Positions 16,055 to 24,622 of a stretch of DNA of 64,000 nucleotides are shown here, in pieces (position 1 is the first letter of the stretch; each line of letters starts with the position of its first letter). The translations under genes were made by a program, and so were the position numbers. Source of the DNA: Deltaproteobacteria bacterium. GTDB lineage: Bacteria > Bdellovibrionota_B > Oligoflexia > Oligoflexales > Bog-1112. Under the pieces are notes generated by a model, which worked only from the letters and a program-made list of their open reading frames with translations, was not told the DNA's origin and did not search any database. The stretch is from assembly GCA_020635195.1 (NCBI GenBank), contig JACKAG010000002.1:186001-250000 (forward strand). Reading direction: 5' to 3'.

Positions 16055-16657
16055 TTGCATAGCCTGTATATCACAAGTGCCCGGGAAGCTCAGCGTCTTC
16101 CCGAGTTTTCTCTGCCTGAAGTGGCTTTCCTGGGGCGTTCTAATTCCGGTAAGTCATCATTATTGAATGCGTTGCTGGAGCGGAAGAATCTTGCCCGGAG
16201 TAGTTCAACTCCCGGGCGGACACAGATGATTAATTTTTTTGGTCTGAGCTTTCATAAGGAACCTGAGCTGATTCTGGCTGACCTGCCCGGCTATGGTTAC
16301 AATGTCGCTCGCAAGGATCTTAGTAAGCTCTGGGACAGTCTGATTGCGAACTATCTACAGCGGGATGAAATTCAGGAATTTATCTATCTTATGGACATCC
16401 GAAGAGAATTTGAGTCCTTCGAACTGGAATATATGCACTGGCTTGCGGCAAAAACTCCGCTGATCATTGCTCTGACGAGATCTGATAAGGTGAACAGGAA
16501 GTCGGCACATCTTGCTGTCAGTAAAGCAGCCGCGGCTTTGCAAAAAAACGGGATCGCATATAAAGCGATTGTTCCGGTGTCATCTCTTAAAAAACAAGGA
16601 GTTAAGGAAATCAGGGATATTATTTTCAGTCATATCAGAGTTCCCGAAGGAGGATGA
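16055..16657 (+). CDS. engB: ribosome-biogenesis GTPase EngB/YsxC (YihA)
   Basis: 200 residues, the usual size of this essential TRAFAC GTPase needed for large-subunit assembly. G1 is GRSNSGKSS, G2 region STPGRTQMINFF, G3 DLPGYGY, and G4 TRSDK in place of the common TKxD. It starts with TTG at 16055, 5 nt after GAGGAG; no ATG lies nearby in frame. Its 5' end is only 32 bp from the divergent mutL start, so the two promoters must overlap each other or the coding ends. Confidence 0.93.
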   Translation: MHSLYITSAREAQRLPEFSLPEVAFLGRSNSGKSSLLNALLERKNLARSSSTPGRTQMINFFGLSFHKEPELILADLPGYGYNVARKDLSKLWDSLIANYLQRDEIQEFIYLMDIRREFESFELEYMHWLAAKTPLIIALTRSDKVNRKSAHLAVSKAAAALQKNGIAYKAIVPVSSLKKQGVKEIRDIIFSHIRVPEGG

Positions 16658-16839
16658 GGGGGAACTTCTGGGAGAGCTGCTTTCAGTATGTTTTGCCTCC
16701 ATGTATAATCAGAATAGTCTGAAAAAATAATAAGGCTTTAATTTCTGTTTATTTTACTGCTCCTGCTTGTTTTCTGAGCTTTGAATACGGGAGAACTTTG
16801 ATCATACAGAATCTGTGTCTGTCAGAGAAAGGCTAAACC

Positions 16840-17631
16840 GTGATTCTCAAATTCCCTCAGACTCTTGTGGTTATCGATGATGATCCGCTTATCCTTGCTT
16901 TGGCAGAAAAAGCGTTTGAGCATGATTATCATTTTTCTGTTGTAACGTTTACAGATGCCTGCAAGGCTCTGAGCTTTATATCAGAGCATGGTGTGCGCTT
17001 TGTTGTCACAGATATCAGAATGCCTGACTGTGATGGATCAGAGCTGATTGAGCGTCTGCGCAAGCTACCTTTCGGCGTCTGTGCAGCGGTGATGTCCGGC
17101 AATATGGATCTGACAATTGCGCGTCGCTGTTATGATATGGGGGCAGCTCTTTACCTTAAACCCGTAGGCCTGGAGCAGTATCATGCGATTGCTCAGTCTT
17201 TTAAGAAAAAAATTCTTTTGTGGAATCACTACCTGGAGACAGTGGCCTGGGATAAAAATCAGCATCAGCCTTCCGGAAGAGAGTCCCGGAAGCGTATTCT
17301 GTTAGTTGAGGATGAAGCAAGTCTTGCTGAGGTTGTTCGTGAATTTCTTGCAAGTGATTACACCGTTGAATGGCTGAATAATGGTCGTGCGATTGGGGAC
17401 AAAATCAAATGGGCTGATTTGATGGTGCTTGACATCAACCTGCTTGATGTCAGTGGCTTGGATATCCTGAGTTCTCTTAGTCTGGAGATAGGATCTGAGA
17501 TTCCGGTTATTGTGACTTCTGGTTTTGTATCAGGAGAAAATCTCGAACAGTCACCGAACGTCAAAGCTGTTCTCGAAAAGCCGTACAGGATAGAAGAGCT
17601 TGCCGCTTGTATCAGGACAGCATTATCATAA
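16840..17631 (+). CDS. double-receiver response regulator (REC-REC), both domains intact
   Basis: 263 residues: two CheY-like receivers joined by a short linker and no output domain. Receiver 1 has acidic D13-D15, phospho-acceptor D58 (VTDIRMPD) and K107 (LKPVG). Receiver 2 has EDE near 157-159, D198 (VLDINLLD) and K247 (EKPYR). Start is GTG with AAGG 7 nt upstream. Such proteins relay phosphate or act by protein contact. No histidine kinase is adjacent, so the partner is elsewhere. A paralogue of the same architecture follows 15 nt downstream. Confidence 0.88.
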   Translation: MILKFPQTLVVIDDDPLILALAEKAFEHDYHFSVVTFTDACKALSFISEHGVRFVVTDIRMPDCDGSELIERLRKLPFGVCAAVMSGNMDLTIARRCYDMGAALYLKPVGLEQYHAIAQSFKKKILLWNHYLETVAWDKNQHQPSGRESRKRILLVEDEASLAEVVREFLASDYTVEWLNNGRAIGDKIKWADLMVLDINLLDVSGLDILSSLSLEIGSEIPVIVTSGFVSGENLEQSPNVKAVLEKPYRIEELAACIRTALS

Positions 17632-17646
17632 AAATTGAGGCCCGCT

Positions 17647-18495
17647 GTGAAACAGCTTTTTCCACAAAAATTGGTTGTGATTGACTCTGATGATTCCGGG
17701 CGTGCAGTAGCTCAGAAAGCACTGAAAAAAACAGCTTATTTTGACAGCTATTGTTTTGCCTCCCCGGATAATGCCCTTGACTTTATTCATGAACATGCGG
17801 TTCGCTATGTTATCGCATCGATTCGTTTATCCGGAATGACAGCAGAGGATCTGATCCAGGCTTTCCGTAAAAAAATGGACTATGGAATCTTTATCAGTTT
17901 CTTAGCAGGGCCAGATGATGTGCCTATGGCATATCAGTGTTTTAATCTTGGGGCAGACATTTATGCAGGAACCGCTTCTGCTGAGTTGTATCGACACATC
18001 ACGGATTCCTTTCTTGAAAAAATCAGTAACTGGAACTTCTGTATTGATAGTCTGGTGAATCGTCATACAAAAACCAGCCTGTTAACAGAGACGGACCGAA
18101 GTGAAGATGCAGATAAAAAGAAAAATCCGGAAAAGAAGAAAATTCTTTTGCTGGCGGATGATGATGAAGATATCCGATCCTATATGCAGGAGTACCTTGA
18201 GACATGGTATCGGGTGATTCCGGCATCGAACGGAGCAGAAGCGCTAGCCTGTTCCGAACGGGTTGATCTGGTGATTACAGATCTTAATATGCCGGAAGTT
18301 GACGGATTTAAGCTTATTTCTTCTCTGAAAGAACGAGAAGATTTCATCGCTTCGGTCATTGTCGTGTCGGGATATGCAGAAAATCATTGTGATTTCGGCG
18401 ACCCTGTGAGGGCGGTTCTGAACAAGCCTTTTGATCTTGAAGAACTTCATGGCATCATCGAGAAAATTTTTTCTGATGGTTCTGTGAATTCATGA
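17647..18495 (+). CDS. paralogous double-receiver protein with degenerate first receiver
   Basis: 282 residues from the GTG at 17647, chosen because TGAGG lies 6 nt upstream; a TTG four codons earlier sits on that SD. It aligns along its length with the preceding protein. In receiver 1 the phospho-acceptor is Ser58 (IASIRLSG) and the conserved Lys-Pro is AG (IYAGTAS), so this domain cannot be phosphorylated in the usual way. Receiver 2 is intact (ADDDED, ITDLNMPEVDG, LNKPFD). Probably a tandem duplication in one operon followed by specialisation of the first domain as a docking module. Confidence 0.85.
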   Translation: MKQLFPQKLVVIDSDDSGRAVAQKALKKTAYFDSYCFASPDNALDFIHEHAVRYVIASIRLSGMTAEDLIQAFRKKMDYGIFISFLAGPDDVPMAYQCFNLGADIYAGTASAELYRHITDSFLEKISNWNFCIDSLVNRHTKTSLLTETDRSEDADKKKNPEKKKILLLADDDEDIRSYMQEYLETWYRVIPASNGAEALACSERVDLVITDLNMPEVDGFKLISSLKEREDFIASVIVVSGYAENHCDFGDPVRAVLNKPFDLEELHGIIEKIFSDGSVNS

Positions 18496-18603
18496 AAAAA
18501 GAATTTCTGTATTCAGTGGATTTGTCTTAATATAGCTTGTTGCATAGAAAATCGTACATGGTTAAAATCGCAGAGAGTTTTACCAGTGGGCTCTCTCTTA
18601 ATT

Positions 18604-19992
18604 CTTAAATGTTGCGCGAAAATTGCAATCGCATAGGTTTTTACCTTAAATAAAGCGCTTATGCTGCTTTGTTCGCATTTATTACCTCCCTGCAATAGCG
18701 TTGCACATCCCTGAACCCATGAATCCTTGTGCTAAGCTGGATCAGATGCTTAAAAGGAGATAATTCGACCTCCTGCTGCAAAGCAGTCATAGCCTCCAGA
18801 ACAGATCCGGACTTACCAGAAATTTCCGGCAAAAGGAGCCATGCACAGTAGACCCAGTGAACATGAGACTCTACGGATTGAAAATCGTGGCAACTCACAT
18901 CTTCAAACCCCATCAGAGATTTGACGTCTTTGTGAAATAGCTCGATTTCCCATCTTTTTCGGTAAACCCTGACAATCGCCCCCATCCTGACTCTGATGTT
19001 GGAACAAACCAGATACTTTCTCCCCTTGCGACTCCCTCGCTCTTCTGAAAGAACCAGCCTGACTTCATCAGTGATTCCACTGATAAAACCGGTGAGTTCT
19101 CTTGCGCGGAACTCCTTCCGCTTTCTTCTTTTCCATCCATTCGCATAAGCACGAATAGTTTTCAGGGGAAAATTTTTGGCTTTCCGGAACAGGTCAGCGA
19201 CGGAGCAATTGCCCTGAGCGCCCGTATTTTTTTGGGAAGAAAGTCGAGATCCTCTCGAAGATTTCATGCTAAAAACAAAATCCCACCCACGAGACAGAAT
19301 GGAGGCTTGAAGCTTTTTATTGTCATAGCCAGAATCTGCGAGCACAACAACTTCATGATTTTCATAAGTTCCGACGTATTGCGACAAATCCAGATCAGAG
19401 AGATATCGGATGACAGCTTCCTGTTCGGTTTCTTTTTTCAGGCCCCGTCTTTTACGCTCACGTCCGGAAATCCATGCCAGGGGAGGGAGTGGAATCTTCT
19501 TGCCATTGATAAGTAGCAGGATATTTGTCCACTGGTGGCCAATAACATAGCCTTTACCATGACTGAACTTATGGCTGTTTCCACTGTGTCTGGAAGATCT
19601 TGATTGCAGAGTCGCATCAATCAGAATGGCGATAGTCCAGGGCCCTCCGGCAACAACAGGCGGCCTCTGGATTGCTCTGCATGTTCTGGCTGCCGTACGC
19701 TGAAGAGATTCTACCGCAAGATCACCATGCCTACGTAAAAACCTTGAAAACTGTGACTTATGCAGAGATCCGGCCTGAGAGGCCTGGGTCAGGCTATGTT
19801 TTCTTCCTGGCAGCATGAGAGATAAAAGATAAGCAAACGCGACCTGCTTCAGGCGGCAGGGAATATCCAGAAGACAGTCAGCTTTTTTTGCGATAGGATT
19901 GCTCAAGGCGGGCACCTCTCGGGATATAGTCGCTTGGATGAGCACTTTAAAAAGTGTCTCGACAGCTCTGCCCGTCACAATACTCTATAATA
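18604..19992 (-). mobile_element. IS4-family element, copy 1, right end truncated
   Basis: The left terminus CTTAAATGTTGCGCGAAAAT at 18604 matches copy 2 at 24951. At the other end similarity to copy 2 stops at about 19992, where the terminus of an IS256-family fragment begins; the last ~85 bp and the right inverted repeat are missing. The transposase frame is complete, but without the right end this copy should not transpose alone. Confidence 0.85.
18659..19978 (-). CDS. IS4-family transposase, copy 1
   Basis: 439 residues with a DDE fold: first Asp in AILIDATLQ, second in VVLADSGYDN, and the IS4 signature Y-x2-R-x3-E-x6-K in YRKRWEIELFHKDVK. The N-terminal region is helical and Arg/Lys-rich for DNA binding. 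It differs from copy 2 at about five residues (for example NTGAQ versus NAGAQ and FPLK versus FPWK). Intact as a protein, although the element has lost its right terminus. Confidence 0.93.
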   Translation of the reverse strand: MTGRAVETLFKVLIQATISREVPALSNPIAKKADCLLDIPCRLKQVAFAYLLSLMLPGRKHSLTQASQAGSLHKSQFSRFLRRHGDLAVESLQRTAARTCRAIQRPPVVAGGPWTIAILIDATLQSRSSRHSGNSHKFSHGKGYVIGHQWTNILLLINGKKIPLPPLAWISGRERKRRGLKKETEQEAVIRYLSDLDLSQYVGTYENHEVVVLADSGYDNKKLQASILSRGWDFVFSMKSSRGSRLSSQKNTGAQGNCSVADLFRKAKNFPLKTIRAYANGWKRRKRKEFRARELTGFISGITDEVRLVLSEERGSRKGRKYLVCSNIRVRMGAIVRVYRKRWEIELFHKDVKSLMGFEDVSCHDFQSVESHVHWVYCAWLLLPEISGKSGSVLEAMTALQQEVELSPFKHLIQLSTRIHGFRDVQRYCREVINANKAA

Positions 19993-20160
19993 GAGATATG
20001 ATCAAATTTAGTGGATGAGGAGAATTAAGTAGCGTACCCTCAAGTGCTTTTTTAGAATTTAAGGAATACGCTATGAGAGAAGCTACTTGCAATTCAGTTC
20101 AACTTCCACAAGAAACTATCCGCGATGCGTTGACAGAGGTATTAAGAGAAGGTGCCCGAA
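19993..20160 (+). mobile_element. IS256-family left-over: terminal repeat and transposase start
   Basis: The outer end GAGATATGATCAAATTTAG and the leader up to the transposase start match the right ends of the full copies at 24143 and 29502, but in opposite orientation. Similarity ends at 20160. It directly abuts the truncated IS4 copy 1, so a deletion or recombination joined the two. Confidence 0.88.
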
Positions 20161-20174
20161 GCTCGGTCCTTTAG
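20072..20174 (+). pseudogene. IS256-family transposase, N-terminal 30 residues only
   Basis: It begins MREATCNSVQLPQETI as in the complete copies (one Ser to Arg change), then leaves homology after GAR and meets a stop at 20172-20174. A remnant, not functional. Confidence 0.85.
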
Positions 20175-20181
20175 GGCCGAG
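20162..20181 (+). repeat. hairpin resembling an IS200/IS605 terminus
   Basis: CTCGGTCC and GGGCCGAG pair around a TTTA loop (one G-U pair), next to the break point of the IS256 fragment. The form recalls the short imperfect hairpins near IS200/IS605 ends. No tnpA or tnpB remains nearby, so this is only a resemblance. Confidence 0.3.
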
Positions 20182-20280
20182 TAGATCACGACAGCTCTAA
20201 AGAAGACTTTTGTATCTGGCACGATTTGAGTTGGTCTGGACTGACACCAGCAGCCTTTTCTCTCACGAAAAAATTGCTAT

Positions 20281-20886
20281 TTATCTAAAAGCTTGACGCA
20301 AATTTTCATTGATCGATTCCATCTGCTTTGCAAGAAGGTCGCTATCAACAACTGGCATACCTGATTCGTCGATTGCATTGATTTTCACAACCACGTCAGC
20401 AAAGACATCTTTCGGGATGCCAATCTTTTCTTCTAATTCATGTAGGTAATAAATTTTAACTCGCACCTGTTGATCCGGTTGCATGAAGACACTTGTCTTT
20501 TCACTCTCCATTTTTGAATAGTGAGACCTGTCAACTCGCAAGAGTTGTGCAATGTCTCCCTGCGATTTGTCAAATAAAACCCGAAGGAACTTAAGTTGCT
20601 TCTTCGTGAGAAGCTTTTGGTTCTGTAGGAGAAGGAACGATACGAAAAGTTCCGTTGTTTCCATATAGTCTTCAAGCTCATAAGTTGCCTTGCAGGTTTC
20701 ACATGATACCAAGGGGAGCAATGGTAGCCTTACAGGTCCGAGAATATCGAAGTTGAATACCGAATTCTGCTGAATCTCGATACCAAAACGACCTTTACAA
20801 CCTGACTCTGAATGCTCGTAATCGTTTAAATTAAACTTTGTTGATCCTTTAAATTGGATCAACTTTTTCTTTTTACCAGATTTCAT
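20281..20886 (-). CDS. HTH protein, probable antitoxin of a type II-like pair
   Basis: 201 residues. The middle-to-C-terminal part has a Cro/XRE-like helix-turn-helix (SQGDIAQLLRVDRSHYSKMES), and a CETC pair near 61-64 may be part of an incomplete zinc site as in MqsA-like proteins. The C-terminus is helical. It overlaps the upstream gene by 14 nt, so the order is toxin-like first and regulator second, as in HigBA and MqsRA. It probably binds the palindrome upstream of the pair and represses it. The zinc site is incomplete, so MqsA membership is not certain. Confidence 0.7.
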   Translation of the reverse strand: MKSGKKKKLIQFKGSTKFNLNDYEHSESGCKGRFGIEIQQNSVFNFDILGPVRLPLLPLVSCETCKATYELEDYMETTELFVSFLLLQNQKLLTKKQLKFLRVLFDKSQGDIAQLLRVDRSHYSKMESEKTSVFMQPDQQVRVKIYYLHELEEKIGIPKDVFADVVVKINAIDESGMPVVDSDLLAKQMESINENLRQAFR

Positions 20887-21319
20887 AATTTACCTCCGGT
20901 GTTGTTTTGTGGTCCATCGAGTTATCTGGATAGACCGTAACAACCAGATGCTTTTTCCCCTTTCCTTTCTCTCTAACAACAACTTTGACACAGACGTAAT
21001 CAACATTTTCCGACTTAAACGTGTTCCAATCGGTCACAGAAAAATCGACCAACTTTCCTTCAAGAGCCAATTCCATGGGGGGAGTTGCGTTACTGGTTCT
21101 GTAGTTGATTCGTCCACCAAGGATAATGGCTGCTATGTGCATGTTATCGATTGCTCGCCTTATATTGTTGTCGGTCTGGCTTGCTCTAAAGCTGATATGG
21201 CGAACGTCAACCCGAACATTGTCCTTAAACGTGTTCCGTTTGCAGCAATATTGTTTCAACGTCGTGTGAAACTTATCCAGCCGTTTTGATTCGATATCGA
21301 TTGATCCAGCCTCCGGCAT
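20873..21319 (-). CDS. probable toxin partner (DUF4258-like)
   Basis: 148 residues. The segment VRHISFRASQTDNNIRRAID followed by AAIILGGRINYRTSN recalls small RNase-like proteins of the DUF4258/RelE-like group; the family call is tentative. No membrane segment. Translation starts at ATG 21319 after a G-rich tract. The next gene starts 14 nt before its stop, implying translational coupling with the HTH protein. A good promoter with a palindromic operator lies just upstream. The island location between insertion sequences fits a mobile toxin-antitoxin unit. Confidence 0.6.
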   Translation of the reverse strand: MPEAGSIDIESKRLDKFHTTLKQYCCKRNTFKDNVRVDVRHISFRASQTDNNIRRAIDNMHIAAIILGGRINYRTSNATPPMELALEGKLVDFSVTDWNTFKSENVDYVCVKVVVREKGKGKKHLVVTVYPDNSMDHKTTPEVNYEIW

Positions 21320-21345
21320 ATTTTGCGTCTATCCCCCCACATTGC

Positions 21346-21374
21346 ATAATACACATCTTTGTGCATCTATGCAA
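21346..21374 (-). promoter_or_regulatory. promoter of the toxin-antitoxin-like operon
   Basis: On the minus strand TTGCAT (21369-21374) and TATTAT (21346-21351) are separated by exactly 17 nt and point at the gene starting at 21319. The -35 hexamer lies inside the 14-bp palindrome. Confidence 0.7.
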
Positions 21375-21393
21375 GTAGCTGCATAGATGCACA
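21360..21393. promoter_or_regulatory. palindromic operator of the toxin-antitoxin-like operon
   Basis: TGTGCATCTATGCA at 21360-21373 and its exact reverse complement at 21380-21393, 6 nt apart. It covers the -35 element, the expected place for autorepression by the HTH partner. Confidence 0.7.
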
Positions 21394-21659
21394 TCGGTGG
21401 ATTTAGGGCAAACTTTAGCGAATTTTGATAAATCTAAATAATATCAAATAAATAGATACGCACTGTGCCAGGGAAAATTTGTGGGAATTTCCCGTGGGGT
21501 TGCCGCGTTCTTGAGCCTAAACAATCCTCATTTTTTCCGATACTTGGTACCATTTCGGCTCTTTATGGTGGGGATTGCGTGAGCATTTTGTTCAGGCTTT
21601 GGTTTTTGAGTGGCGACATCGAAACGATTGTGCATCTTGATGCATCCTCACAAAAGTTG
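21394..21659. other. non-coding spacer between the TA-like operon and the pRiA4b-type gene
   Basis: 266 bp, AT-rich at first. A short imperfect hairpin around GGGAAAATT/AATTTCCC lies at 21471-21493. No convincing gene on either strand. Confidence 0.45.
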
Positions 21660-22286
21660 TTATGCATGTCTCAAAAATGACTTTATTTCTTTGTTAGCAT
21701 CCGCAATGCTGAATTTTTCAGCGTTGAATCGTCTGCCATACCAGTCTTTCATATCTGCATACTCTTCATGGCTAGGGTCTGCCATAACCTCTAAAAAGTT
21801 TTCAAAACCCCACACTCCTCCACAATCTTCTGGAGGGCAGCATCGTTCTCCATCAATACACTCCGGTACTTTCATTGGCGTTTCTAAAGGTTCTGTACCT
21901 ACTATTTTTATCTCATGGTGCCATGAATCTCCAAAATCATATTCATAAGTAAATTTCTTTTCTCTCTGTTCTATTAGATCATGAATACTAATTCCATTAC
22001 TGTCAGTATTTTCATCACCATCAGGGTCATCCAAGTCATCCATTTCGTTTCCTGATATTCGACCAGTGTTTACATAGAAAGCATGAAGGTGTGCATTTTC
22101 CCATCCGAAGGCGCCTTGAATTGCCCAGTGCAGATCATTCAGAGTCATATGGTTTGATAGTCGTACTTTTCGCCAAACCAATGGGTCTGTCCCAATAATA
22201 GAGATATGAAAATCCACTGCGTAATGGCCATCTAATCCCATGATTTTTTTATCACTTATCACTTGAACTTGTTTTTTCTTAGTCAT
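21660..22286 (-). CDS. plasmid pRiA4b ORF-3 family protein
   Basis: 208 residues. The family marks are VWRKVRLSNHMTLNDLHWAI, GWENAHLHAF, the YEYDFGDSWHHEI core, CIDGERCCPPEDCGG (four cysteines, possible metal site) and the C-terminal DWYGRRFNAEKF. Proteins of this family are widespread on plasmids and near IS elements; their biochemical role is not established. It lies between the toxin-antitoxin-like operon and an IS256 copy, in an acquired island. Confidence 0.88.
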   Translation of the reverse strand: MTKKKQVQVISDKKIMGLDGHYAVDFHISIIGTDPLVWRKVRLSNHMTLNDLHWAIQGAFGWENAHLHAFYVNTGRISGNEMDDLDDPDGDENTDSNGISIHDLIEQREKKFTYEYDFGDSWHHEIKIVGTEPLETPMKVPECIDGERCCPPEDCGGVWGFENFLEVMADPSHEEYADMKDWYGRRFNAEKFSIADANKEIKSFLRHA

Positions 22287-22365
22287 TATATGCTATTCCT
22301 TTCATTCAAATCTAAATGCATGTTACCAATAAAGGTTTGTATTCTTCCAGCGTTGCTTCCTGATT

Positions 22366-22755
22366 TCAGGTTGGGTTACTTGGATCTCTGGCATCAACTC
22401 GCATGACAAAATCATGGATATCCTTTCCGCACAGATGAAAATCACCGATGGTGTACCTATACTTTCCAAATTCTTCTTTTCTTCTCTTAATCCAAAAATT
22501 GAGATAGGCTTCCCCTTGAGGACCTGATTCTTTAATGCTATTTCTTACATTTTGAATCCTAGTAAATGGCTTGCCTTTAAGTTCATCCATAATGAAGACA
22601 TTCCAAATCAGGTGAGGGAATCTGAGACCTCTTCTCACATCCTTAAGATCCTTCCGACCTTCGGCGGCAGATGCACTAAGGAAAGGTTTGCAGTATTCTA
22701 AAAAAACTTCCGAAGCCTTTCTTCCCATGAGGATGTCAGGCATTTCATCTTGCAT
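22366..22755 (-). CDS. hypothetical protein next to IS256 copy A
   Basis: 129 residues from the ATG at 22755, which has AAGGA about 7 nt upstream. An ATG 11 codons earlier would begin inside the IS256 terminal repeat and is not used. No family recognised; the protein is mixed helical/strand with many charged residues and no signal peptide. The IS terminus at 22776 is only 20 bp before the start, so the native promoter has been replaced or lost. It precedes the pRiA4b-type gene by 79 nt and may form an operon with it. Confidence 0.55.
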   Translation of the reverse strand: MQDEMPDILMGRKASEVFLEYCKPFLSASAAEGRKDLKDVRRGLRFPHLIWNVFIMDELKGKPFTRIQNVRNSIKESGPQGEAYLNFWIKRRKEEFGKYRYTIGDFHLCGKDIHDFVMRVDARDPSNPT

Positions 22756-22775
22756 GGTTGATTCCTTCTTTTTGC

Positions 22776-24143
22776 GAGTAATTGTCAAATTTAGTGGATC
22801 AGAGATTTAAGCAGCAAGTTTTCTTACCCCATCCTCAAACTTAACATTAAGATCAATAACATCCGCCAGTAGTTTGTAACCCCGGAGTTTCCTCCAGCGC
22901 TTTTCTGCACTTTTAATCAACTTAAAAACCATGTGCACAGTGGCATTGACATAGCCACAGCCTTTCGTTCTCTTCGTCTGGAGTCGTACTGTCGCAAATG
23001 TGGATTCAATAGGATTGGTGGTCCGGATATGCTGCCAATGAACACCAGGAAAATCATAGAAGCTGAGGAGCCTGTGTTTACCCCTCAGCAGACTTTTGAC
23101 AGCCTTCGGGTATTTATCTTCAAAAACTGACTGAAATTTTGTAAGCGCTTTTTCCGCATCTTTTTTGTTCTCTGCCATATATATTTCATGAATCATTTTC
23201 TTAGCTTCAGGCTGTTTTGTCTTTGGCATCTTGTCCAGAATATTTGCGGTCTTATGAACCCAGCAGGCTTGCTGTTTAGAGGACGGAAAAATTTCCTCCA
23301 GCGCTTTCCAGAAACCAAGGGCACCATCCGCAACGGCAAGCTCAGGCCCTCTCTCCAGCCCTCGTTCTCTCAGAGAGAGCAGAACATTCTTCCAGCTCAG
23401 CTCGCTTTCACGATAGCCCTGCTCTATCGCTACCAGCTCTTTTTTGCCATCTTCTGCTGCTCCGACAATCACCAGAATGCACATTCTGTCATCTTCCCCG
23501 AGGCGCACGTTAAAATGTATCCCATCTGCCCACATGTACACGTAACGTTTCCCGGAAAGAGATCGCTTATCCCACTCCCGGAAATCTCCTTCCCAGACCT
23601 TCTTTAATCTTGTCACAGTCGATGCTGAGAAACCCTTAGCATGTTTACCCAGAAGAGCCTGAAGTGCTTCTGGAAAATATCCGCTTGAAATCCCCTTCAG
23701 ATAAAGCCATGGGACAAGCTCTTCCAGAGCTTTAGTTTTTCTCAGGTACGGTGGCAGGATCTGGCTGGTAAATCTTTTCCGGCAGCCATCCTCATCAACT
23801 CTCTTATCGTTTATCTTTGGTGCTTTTACATCAATAGCACCAAGACCGGTCTGGATCTTTCTTTCCGGGTGATAGCCATTTCTGACTACCATCCTGTGCC
23901 CTTTCTCATCTGCTACAGATCTGAATCTCTCAATATAGTCGGAGACTTCAGCCTCTATTGCCTGAGCCAGCATCTTTCGGGCACCTTCTCTTAATACCTC
24001 TGTCAACGCATCGCTGATAGTTTCTTGTGGAAGTTGAACTGAATTGCAAGTAGCTTCTCTCATAGCGTATTCCTTAAATTCTAAAAAAGCACTTGAGGGT
24101 ACGCTACTTAATTCTCCTCATCCACTAAATTCGATCATATCTC
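22776..24143 (-). mobile_element. IS256-family element, copy A (1368 bp)
   Basis: Both termini match copy B (28135-29502) and the length is identical. The imperfect inverted repeats share TCAAATTTAGTGGAT. The flanking 9 bp differ (TCTTTTTGC and CTCGATTGC), so no target duplication remains; recombination between copies is likely. Its right end abuts an IS4 fragment. Confidence 0.92.
22807..24063 (-). CDS. IS256-family (mutator-type) transposase, copy A
   Basis: 418 residues. DDE-type catalytic Asps lie in YMWADGIHFNV and ELAVADGALGFW, and the C-terminal Glu in RTTNPIESTFATVR. AAGGA lies 7 nt before the ATG. It differs from copy B at about five residues, including SSGYF versus STGDF and VRLQTK versus VRLRTK. 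Confidence 0.95.
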   Translation of the reverse strand: MREATCNSVQLPQETISDALTEVLREGARKMLAQAIEAEVSDYIERFRSVADEKGHRMVVRNGYHPERKIQTGLGAIDVKAPKINDKRVDEDGCRKRFTSQILPPYLRKTKALEELVPWLYLKGISSGYFPEALQALLGKHAKGFSASTVTRLKKVWEGDFREWDKRSLSGKRYVYMWADGIHFNVRLGEDDRMCILVIVGAAEDGKKELVAIEQGYRESELSWKNVLLSLRERGLERGPELAVADGALGFWKALEEIFPSSKQQACWVHKTANILDKMPKTKQPEAKKMIHEIYMAENKKDAEKALTKFQSVFEDKYPKAVKSLLRGKHRLLSFYDFPGVHWQHIRTTNPIESTFATVRLQTKRTKGCGYVNATVHMVFKLIKSAEKRWRKLRGYKLLADVIDLNVKFEDGVRKLAA

Positions 24144-24146
24144 CTC

Positions 24147-24523
24147 GATTGCAGAGTCGCATCAATCAGAATGGCGATAGTCCAGGGAGCTCCGGCAACA
24201 ACAGGCGGCCTCTGGATTGCTCTGGCTGTTCTGGCTGCCGTACGCTGAAGAGATTCTGCCGCAAGATCACCATGCCTACGTAAAAACCTTGAAAACCGGG
24301 ACTTATGAAGAGATCCGACCTGAGAGGCATGGGTCAGGCTATGTTTTCTTCCTGGCAGCATGAGAGATAAAAGATAAGCAAACGCGACCTGCTTCAGGCG
24401 GCAGGGAATATCCAGAAGACAGTCAGCTTTTTTTGCGATAGGGTCGCTCAAGGCGGGCACCTCTCGGGATATAGTCGCTTGGATGAGCACTTTAAAAAGT
24501 GTCTCGACAGCTCTGCCCGCCAC
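24147..24523 (-). pseudogene. IS4-family transposase, N-terminal fragment
   Basis: About 126 residues colinear with the N-terminus of the 439-residue transposase, with changes such as MAGRAVETL for MTGRAVETL, then truncated just after the first catalytic Asp (LIDATLQSR). Not functional. Confidence 0.88.
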
Positions 24524-24622
24524 AATACTCTATGATATCTGGTCATTACAATAGACTTTTTTTAAAAAGCTTTCCAGAACAGATTTTTTCACTGGGAAGT
24601 CTGATTTCGCGCAACATCTAAG
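24147..24622 (-). mobile_element. IS4-family element, copy 3, left part deleted
   Basis: Only the transposase 5' third and the right terminus (ending CTAAG at 24622) remain; similarity to copies 1 and 2 starts at about 24147 next to the IS256 copy A end. The right terminus matches copy 2 and is missing from copy 1. Confidence 0.85.
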
